NCBI RefSeq assembly: GCF_019925205.1
Contig: NC_083560.1
Location: 96,376,083-96,440,082, forward strand
Direction of reading: 5' to 3'
DNA: 64,000 bases
From: Metopolophium dirhodum
Lineage: Eukaryota; Arthropoda; Insecta; Hemiptera; Aphididae
Position numbers and translations under genes: made by a program. Every line of letters starts with the position of its first letter. Position 1 is the first letter of the stretch. Positions 56,295 to 64,000 of the stretch are shown here, one piece after another. Under the pieces are notes generated by a model, which saw nothing but the letters and a program-made list of their open reading frames with translations, ran no database searches and was not told the DNA's origin.

Positions 56295-58554
56295 TTACTT
56301 TAGATCTTCTACAGAAGTAACAACATCAAAATGGTTACTATTTGTGTTAATTAAGTATATACATTTTTCATGTATATTAAATACGTCTGGAATTTTACCA
56401 GATTTATGGAATACTTGCCAATCTGGTATGTTAGAAAAAGTATATACTATTATAGTTGTGTTCATTAATAGAGCTGCAGCAAATAGCTCAACTTCAGTAG
56501 CCCAAATTGCTGAAATATAGGTAGTTATAATACTCATATAATATTTAATATTAGAATAAATTTTTTTTTTTTGAATAATTAATAAATCATAATTTAAATT
56601 TGCTATAAAATGTATTGTAGTGTGTAGTTGAGTGAAATATAAAACCAGTTGTAATACAAGTAAATAAAATAATAGCACATATTTCTCTGCACATTTATTA
56701 ATCATTCATGAACATTAAATTGTATTTACCATTCTTCCCAATAGGGTTGCTTATTAAATAGTCTTCCATCTGAGTTTGGCCACCAATAAATTTAATTACC
56801 TGATCATCATTTCTTACAAACTATCAAAAAGAATCAATTTAAAAATATAAATATGAAATTGTATAAAAATTAATTATAATTACCTTTTTCAGCTCTTTCC
56901 TAATTATTGTGTGAGAATCTTCATCACCTGTAATCCACCACGATAAGGCTCTATAAAAGCAATTACCGTCACCAATTATATTTTTTGTTGTTGACGGCTT
57001 ATTCAAGACTTTTGGCATTGAAGATAGTCTATGAAAATGCTTAATTGTCAAATTGAAGTATCTACATTGAATCTTTTGCCACACGTACGAAACCGGATTA
57101 TAATATCTTGAAAAAATATTTTGATATACATTTCCTGGAATTTCTTCAATAGCATCATCAAGTTGTATAACTTTATCAAAATAATGTTTTAAATTTGACA
57201 AGTTTTGCCTTGTTCTCATAATTTTGCCTTTGTATATTAGGACACAGGTTTTATTTGAATTTATTGAATCAATAATATAATAACCAATTTTTGGTTTCCA
57301 GGGAAGTGCACTCCAACCTCCTTTTCGGTCATCTCTCTTGAGGTTTCTAAGTAAAACCTTGTCATTCACATTAAACACACTATCGGTTTTATGGCGTTTG
57401 TTGTATGAAACTCGTTGCCGTACTTGAGCATTTTCAATGTTTGTGTGGACTTTATCTTCCATTATACTCCTCATATTTAACATTTTTTCAAATGTTTTAT
57501 TAAAAGCAACTTTATCCAACACGTCATTAGCGGATATGGTACTAAGATCATCAGATATCATGCCTTCTTCGGTTGATTTTAAATTACAAATATCAACAGG
57601 CAATATGTGTTCTCTTTGATATAAAACTTGGAAAGGAGAAAAATTTGTTGAAGTGTGTTGAATCGTACGATGTGCAAATAGTACACCTTGCAAAATATAA
57701 GGCCACTTATTACTATTATCTTGCAGAACTTTGAGAAAGCAGTTTTTTATAGTTCTGTCCTGGCGTTCAACTATACCATTTGCTTGAGGATGATACGCTG
57801 AAGTCACTCTTTGCTTGGTACCAGTTAAGCGAAATAATTCTGATATGAGTTTGTTAAGAAATTCTCTTCCTTGATCGGTAATATGAATTAAAGGACAGCC
57901 ATGTCTACAAATTATATCATCATACAGGAAATGAGCAACTGATTCTGCACTTTTATCGGGAAGTGCTCTTGCTTCAGACCACTTTGAAAAATAATCGATT
58001 GCTACTACAACATATTTCATGTTATCGACTACTGGAAGTGTCATAATATCAACACCGATTTGTTTGAACACTTGCTTAGGTACTGAAACCGATTGTAGAT
58101 CAGGAACAACTTTTAATGTCACAGGGTTTGCTTTTTGGCAGGCATCACACTGCTTGATGTATTCTCTCACATCACTCAACATTGACGGCCAAAAGTATCG
58201 CTTTCTCAAAAGCTTTTGTGTGGCGTCGCGACGATGATGTGATGACAAAGCTGATGCTTCCAAAGAACTATCAGCACCATCATGAACCAATTTAATGATT
58301 TGTATTCGTTCTTCTGGAGTAATTATTACTTTGGCCATCGTCTTTTTGTAATAGAGAACTCCGTCTTTTACTAAAAATTGTCGACAACATCTCCTAAAGT
58401 TTGCTCGGCTACCTTTATCAGGAATACTAGCTGGATAAACACTATACTCCAAGTAAGTCATGACCCATTTTAAATTTACGTGAGTGTTTTTAAGTTGTTG
58501 GGGTTCATCAGCCTCAGCTGTAGCTGTCGAGCACATTTGCCATGGTCGAAACAT
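56295..58554 (-). CDS. Integrase-OTU protease fusion protein, three exons
   Basis: Exons: 58554 to about 56884, about 56822-56730 (FVRNDDQVIKFIGGQTQMED) and about 56515-56295, with GT-AG introns. The N-terminal half is a retroviral-type integrase. It has an HHCC finger (HHRRDATQKLLRKRYFWP, CDACQKAN) and a catalytic core with D in IGVDIMTLPV, D in HITDQGREF and E in HPQANGIVERQDRTI. A GPY/F-like module follows (RKGGWSALPWKPKIGYYII). The C-terminus is an OTU cysteine protease: GDGNCFYRALSWWITGDED holds the Asp and Cys, IWATEVELFAAALLMNTTII the middle, and NSNHFDVV the His. No reverse transcriptase, gag or LTR is adjacent, so this is either a Ginger-type DNA transposase or a tamed integrase like GIN1/KRBA2. 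No frameshift or stop is seen, so the gene looks intact. Splice sites are inferred. Confidence 0.85.
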
Positions 58555-58883
58555 ATTTTATCTATAGGTCAATGACATTAATAATAAACGTTACTATACA
58601 AGCATATACCTATCTGATTTATACTTTTTTTTGGGAAGAGGTGACAAAAGTATAAAATTCCTATCGTTAAATTTGAATATACTTATAAAAGGTATATATT
58701 GCTCACTATCCTATTCTTTGTTTGTGTACTATTTGGTTGGTGTTATGCAGCACTGACACTTGGGTCAGTTCTGTTCTGTTTTTGTTACTTAACGCAACAT
58801 TACAATAATCATCAGTAGACATTGTAAATTATAATTGTCAACAATTATTTTAATTTGAGGAGAAATACAGCACGGGCCATTGT

Positions 58884-60360
58884 CTAAAATGTCTTCATAC
58901 TTGCCAGAATGCTGTTAAGGTTATTGCCCAGATATATGACGGTGCAAGTGTCATGTCAGGTCATATTAATGGAGTCCAATAAAAATTTAAAGACTTTTAT
59001 CCTTGTGCAATTTACACCCTCTGCATGGCACACCGACCAAACTTAGTTGTTGTTGATACGTGCAAAAATATTAAGGTAAGCCTTTAGTCTACACCACTTA
59101 AATTTAAAAATATTATTAATTTTAAACTACACACATTGTCATTGGTTTTTTTAGGTTTTCTTAACGTACTTGAAGCTGTTATGTCCATTTTTCAAGACCT
59201 TCAAAAAATTCAAAGTTATGTGGTATACAATCTAAATTAGGTTTTAAAAAAAGGCAATATGTTAAGGGTATGTGATACTAGATGGGTTTTTAGGTACAAA
59301 AGTTGCGAGGCTATGTTAAACAATTTTAATGCAATTATGAATATCTTGAAAAAAAAATTAATGAACAATCCGATAAAGATACTGCTCAAGATTTTGGTAA
59401 TAAACTAATAAAGTAATAACTGTTCAATTTAATAACTTTAAACTAATTTTAATTTTTCAGGCAAAATGTGAATTCATTATTTTTCTTATTATTCTTAAAG
59501 ATGTTTTGAGTATAATGAACATATTAAGTAATAGTTTACAAAGTAAAAACATTTGAAACATCAAGAACAGATGAAAAATTCCATAATGTTTGGAAAAAAT
59601 TAGTTAAATTTGCTGATGAAAATAACATTAACTTACAAATTCCAACTATTGGTAATTATATTCATATATTAAATAATGTTTATTTTAAAAGTAATTTAAT
59701 TTATATTTCAGTTTAAATTTATAATAAAAGGATCCAAATGTCAAAGAAAGGAAACTCAAAATCTTCATGATTATGTGGCGTTTGCAACTAGTGGAGCAGA
59801 AAATGAAGTAGTAGATTCAAACACTACGGTTGAAATGTACTGGCGAAGAGTATACTCATGGCATGTTCTGTTGTATATAAATGGATTTTATTGAAAGTTC
59901 ATATTTTATAAATCATTACAAGGTTAATATTACATTTTGCAATGATATTTTTTTCTAAATTAATTAATTGTAATATTTAATTGTTTTAGGATATTTTAAT
60001 GTTAAATATTCCAGCTTTCAAATCAGAAATTACTGTAGCAAGGAACTGCATGATAACTATTAAACCTGATTTTAATATTAATGATATATTAGCAAAGTGA
60101 TCGAAAAACATGTTTATCCAAATCTTTATAAGTAGTTACAAGTTGCAATAATTATTCCCATAGAGCCAGCCACTTGCAAAAAATTGTTTTCTTCTATGAG
60201 GCGTATCAAAAATTGGTTACAAACTAGTACGCTACAAGACCATTTCACAAATTTGGCAGTTCTGAATATCGAGAGAGATGTTGCTAACTTGTTAAATAAT
60301 GAAGACATTTTAGAAGTGTACTGTACTAAAAACAGAAAATTTGTATTAAAATTAAATTAA
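58884..60360 (+). pseudogene. hAT transposase pseudogene (DUF4371 type)
   Basis: The first piece reads NAVKVIAQIYDGASVMSGHI and NGVQ followed by a stop, then CAIYTLCMAHRPNLVVVDTC, the hAT core in which the usual HCxxH is altered to LCMAH. Later pieces are RVCDTRWVFRYKSCEAML-like near 59265-59315, DILMLNIPAFKSEITVARNC near 60000, and the dimerisation domain IIPIEPATCKKLFSSMRRIK with NWLQTSTLQDHFTNLAVLNI to the stop at 60358-60360. Many stops and intron remnants lie between. It is decayed, and I see no clear ends or TSD. Confidence 0.75.
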
Positions 60361-61104
60361 GGATTATAGAGTTGAATTTGTATATATGTTTTGTTGATGT
60401 GAATTACGGTGGATATTGGGGTGTGGGGACATAGTCCCCCCCCTCCCCAGTCCTGTGTCGTCTTGGTACTTTTAGCCCTCCCAAAATATAAGCTCTGCCG
60501 GGGACTAACTTTAGTTTTGTTTGGGAAAGTTAGTAGATAGTACCTATACTAGCAATACAGTCTAAAAACAAGATATTTTAGTGAACGCCATTAGGTGCCG
60601 TAATCGTAACGAGTATTGTACGTTTTATAAATGGGTACATTACTTTGAAAGTTTTATTTGTCAGGGGGAGGATGGAAGTAATTTTAGGATTGGGGGGAAT
60701 TTGCCCACCTCCCTGAAGTTTACCTGGATTCATCACTAATTATACTATTACAATATGGAAGAATTGTGATTACCTGTAATAATTTATTTAAATTACATTT
60801 AGTTAAGTTATTACATGTCTACTAAAGTGCTCATTGACATTTAAATAATAATTAGATAATGTTAAATTATGTAGGTATATTTTTTATTTATATAAGGTGC
60901 TATATTAGAAATGGTAAACTCATTTTTTAAATTAGGTTTTTTTATTATTATTTTGAATCTAATTTATACCATTTGATATTTTTTAAAACTGTTTATAATA
61001 ACTATCAAGAGTAATTCCTTATATAGTTATAATGGGTACTTCATAGTTTAACTATAATATCTATTATAACTATGATTATTATAATATAAAAATATACTTA
61101 TTTA
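60361..61104. other. Spacer with hAT-like terminal scraps
   Basis: CCCCCCCCTCCCCAGTCCTG (60440) and a stretch GGGGGAGGATGG to CCTGGATTCATCAC (60663-60736) look like ends of non-autonomous hAT elements, but no matching second end or TSD was found. The rest is AT-rich. Confidence 0.4.
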
Positions 61105-61497
61105 TATTTTATCATAGAATTGTCATTTGACAAGATGCAATTTTAACCTGTAACTGATAATTTTATAAGACATGCTCTGAAAATAATGCTGAATGAAAAA
61201 ATAAATGACTACCTAATTAAAGTGTTGGTGAGTATTTTATTTGAATTAACTTGTATGTTTATAGTATATAAGCATGGGCGCTCATAGGCAAAGTTTTAGG
61301 AGGGGCAAAGTAAAAAAATTCTCAATTGTAAGATACTAAAGATTTAGTTTTATTTTCACATATAAATGTAAATATACTGTTATGCTAATACTTGAAAAAT
61401 CGCTGGATAATATTTGCAACTAGCCAATAAATCAACAAACGAAATTTGATCACACTTTCCAATTTAATAATGATCACTAATCAGCTTAATTTTTTCA
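61105..61497 (-). repeat. Right arm of the inverted duplication
   Basis: Reverse complement of 1-105 joined to 462-733. It carries the hAT terminus-like AGCATGGGCGCTCATAGGC that the left arm has lost, and lacks the hAT dimerisation domain that the left arm keeps. Confidence 0.75.
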
Positions 61498-61800
61498 TTG
61501 AAATCATTAATGGTGTACCTACTTTTTAATATTTGTAGGATGCAGGAGACTTATTAAGAATGCTGTTTTAATTGTTTTTGAAAATCGTCGTAAAAGAGAT
61601 GAAATCAGTGAATCTAAGTATGAAATAAAGATGGAAAATCTGTAATAGCATTCAGTAGTATTGGTTTCGTAATTTGATCCATTTTTTTTTTGTTTGGATG
61701 TAATGCGTGGAATTTTAATTTCTGCGTCAATTTGTTCTGCCACATGTAAGCAATTATTAAAAATATCATTGAAAACGATATATGATCGATATAAATCAAT
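61400..61800 (-). pseudogene. hAT transposase fragment, right copy
   Basis: The minus strand reads MAEQIDAEIKIPRITSKQKK, then YYRFSIFISYLDSLISSLLR and FLISLLHPTN, the part of 52-kDa-repressor-like hAT proteins just before the dimerisation domain. It continues into the sequence shared with 1-105. The dimerisation domain itself is deleted here. Confidence 0.6.
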
Positions 61801-62305
61801 AGACTTTGCCTACAGTTTATTTGTAACTGGTTCTAATAAATTGTGCTGAGTATTTGGATATGATATTTAAGGATATAATAAATTGTCATTTTCACTTAAC
61901 TTAAAAAAAGATTTACACAAACGTTTAGTACATGCCCATCTCTGTATGTTGTTATTTAAAAATGTTTGAAAATGAAATTTATACCCGTTAATTATATATA
62001 ATTTTTATTTTTTTCGCTTAACATTTGATTCACTTCTATTTTGGTCACGATTGAGTGTTGACTATCAACTGATATTCAATTCCAATTTCATATAGAATAT
62101 AGATCGTTTAATATTATTTATCAAATTATCAGCTTATATCTTATTACCGAAAAGTCCCATTCCCTACATAGTACTACTAGTACATACTAGTATTTATAAT
62201 CAATGATAATACCCATACCCATATATAGCTATCATATTAAATACAGATAAATGATTCTCCGGCCGACACATCCAGCTCGGTGAAAACCGGTTGTCTTTAA
62301 ATAAA
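61801..62305. other. AT-rich spacer
   Basis: No gene or known repeat recognised. Confidence 0.5.
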
Positions 62306-62430
62306 ATATGCGCACGCAATTCAGCTCTGTCATGAAGAAACCACGCACGCAATTCGACTGTGTCTCGAAAAAACCGCGCACGCAATTCGGTTGTTGTCAA
62401 ACATAGTTCTTTTTTTCTGCACGCAATTCG
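62306..62430. repeat. About 35-bp tandem repeat (CGCACGCAATTCGG)
   Basis: Four units around GCGCACGCAATTC at about 62309, 62342, 62377 and 62417, separated by CTGTGTC-like and GAAAAAACC-like sequence. On the minus strand they read as ELRARFFRDTV, ELRAWFLHDRA and ELRAHI, but no longer frame supports coding. Confidence 0.8.
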
Positions 62431-63402
62431 AATGCAGCCTCGCTATCATATCACACAGACATTATAATACTAAAATTCAGTACACAAAAAAATTGTAAAC
62501 AGCTGCCAATTCGTAAATCGTAGTTTTCCTACGGTATCTTATAATATGTTCATTAATCATTAAATGTTTTCTGATAGAATATTTGTAGTAGGTAGGAGGT
62601 ATGTGATGTTTATGTTTATTACGGAGCACACCAATTGAATAGTCATAAAAGTTAAAATATTAAAACTTCTATTTATTTATTTTGTAAATGTTTAAATAGG
62701 TATCATGTAATATTACAAAGTTTCAATTATAATAAAAAAACCTTGTACAGTTAGGTTACGTAGTTTTGTGTAAATTTCAATATAAATATTAATATATAAA
62801 TTTCTAACCATCATAATATTATATTCTTTATGCCAATAAAAATATTATAATAATATTTATCATTGTACTGTCGTCTGTCACTACAATCGGTTCGGCCGCA
62901 GCCCAAGCAGTGGTGAGATAACGAATATAGTCACAACATTGTAATATTTGTAGTGCGGGAGATTGGATCGTAGGTAGTAAAAAATAAAAACCTATTATAA
63001 TTTATATTAATAAATAATAGGTATCACAGGGCGACACTATCGGGTGGCAATGTTAATGTGTCGAGATTTTTAAACAGCCTTAAAATAGTTCGTAACTTCT
63101 GTGTTACTAGTTGCCACCAATTTTACAACATCAATCATTCCGCCATGAAATTAAAAAGATGAAAGTGGAGGGGTAAGTGTCGCTTCTATATTGCTCTATG
63201 TATTAATATGTAGGTAGGTACTTAATAATTTTCGATAAAAAAAATGTTGTATCGTTAACCGTATCACTGTCTATTGATCGTCAATTATCATTTCTCGTAT
63301 AACGTGTTAGATTGCAGTGAGCAATGTATAATAATTAATGCTAGATACAGTAGTACATAGGTACTTCTCATTTCTCAAAATAATCGGGAAGGAAACACAC
63401 AA
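62431..63402. other. AT-rich spacer
   Basis: No coding signal found. A short GC-richer part near 62890-62920 and 63020-63065 carries nothing I recognise. Confidence 0.5.
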
Positions 63403-64000
63403 AGGTGGGTAAGTGGATGTCGCTCTGCTGTACAGTAGGTTACAAGTGGGTCACTGTAATGAATGGTGTTAAATTTGAATTCAATGATATAATATCATTG
63501 TATATAAGAAAAACGATTATGAGCGAAAACGGTTAATCACCATATGATATTACCAAGTACATTTTATGATATTATTGTGAATAAAGTAATTTATTTATAA
63601 CCTATTTATGTGGAGCCTTGTTTTAAATTTTCAATCCTTATCTATAAAAATTGAACATTTTATAAATTTTTAACTTAAAAATAATTATTAAACTTTAAAT
63701 TTGATAAATGTTGTCAACATTTGAACTTTAAATGCTTAAAAAAAAAAAATTGTGCCTATGTATTTTCATTATTGTACCAATATATCAGGAGCCTTGCATT
63801 AAATTGTCACGCTTTTTTACCCAACAAATAAAATTTTATTGATCTTTATAGAAAAAAAATTTAAAAAAATAGAAACTGAAAATGTTCGTAAACAGCTCAA
63901 AACAAATCAAAATATTTTTAAAATTTTATCGTGTATAGAAAATGCAATTATAAACAACCAGTGAAAGTGTCACGTTCATTTGTTTTAGAGTTACACTAAA
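63403..64000 (+). repeat. Dispersed 'GATTCTGAGCGA' repeat copy, cut by window end
   Basis: It starts GGTGGGTAAGTGGATGTCGC and follows the 54648 copy closely (TACAAGTGGGTCACTGTAAT, then GATTATGAGCGAAAACGG) until the end of the window. Confidence 0.85.

Noticed and set aside
60663..60740. A short GGGGGAGG to CCTGGATTCATCAC stretch as a complete small hAT MITE
   Set aside because: No 8-bp duplication and the two ends are not clear inverted repeats.

Overview
The window reads as nuclear DNA of a hemipteran insect, most likely an aphid. The basis is a very AT-rich background, GT-AG introns, and dense insect-type DNA transposons, jockey/R1-like LINEs and Ty3/gypsy-like elements. The species is an inference. 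I see no ordinary host housekeeping gene and no tRNA, rRNA or CRISPR. The window is a transposon graveyard with elements nested inside elements, and several insertions can be resolved to the base by their target-site duplications (TSDs).

Layout. 1-733: tail of a decayed hAT gene, matched by an inverted copy at 61105-61497. 853-15484: a large element bounded by 18-bp inverted ends, with two minus-strand genes (a DUF4806-type protein and a CACTA/Transposase_21-like transposase). It is interrupted by an apparently intact hAT element (hAT-1, 1433-6032, 871-aa transposase in four exons). 15695-18395: hAT-2, decayed. 19784-28344: a 340-bp direct repeat framing hAT-3 (20949-28004), which carries an R1-like LINE (21019-23386). 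28621-30665: a broken SAM-type gene cut by a second, 5'-truncated LINE with an 18-bp tandem array at its 5' end. 30742-31316: a long hairpin.

32137-38857: an LTR retrotransposon (LTR, primer site, repeat-bearing leader, gag, slippery site, protease) cut by hAT-4 (32717-36829) and lacking everything after the protease. 39219-42388: a decayed PIF/Harbinger pair (MADF-type protein plus DDE transposase). 43901-54239: a DNA element with 36-bp inverted ends and a DUF7869-type gene. It holds a gypsy-like element (45702-51439), and a jockey LINE lies inside that element's LTR, giving three levels of nesting. 56295-58554: a three-exon gene joining a retroviral-type integrase to an OTU cysteine protease with all catalytic residues visible; this is the most interesting protein here. 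58884-60360: another hAT pseudogene. Copies of one unclassified repeat (about 1.45 kb when complete) lie at six places.

How it works together: the genes serve mobility rather than a host pathway. hAT-1 and the integrase-OTU gene look capable of making full proteins; almost all other coding sequences show frameshifts, stops, insertions or truncation.
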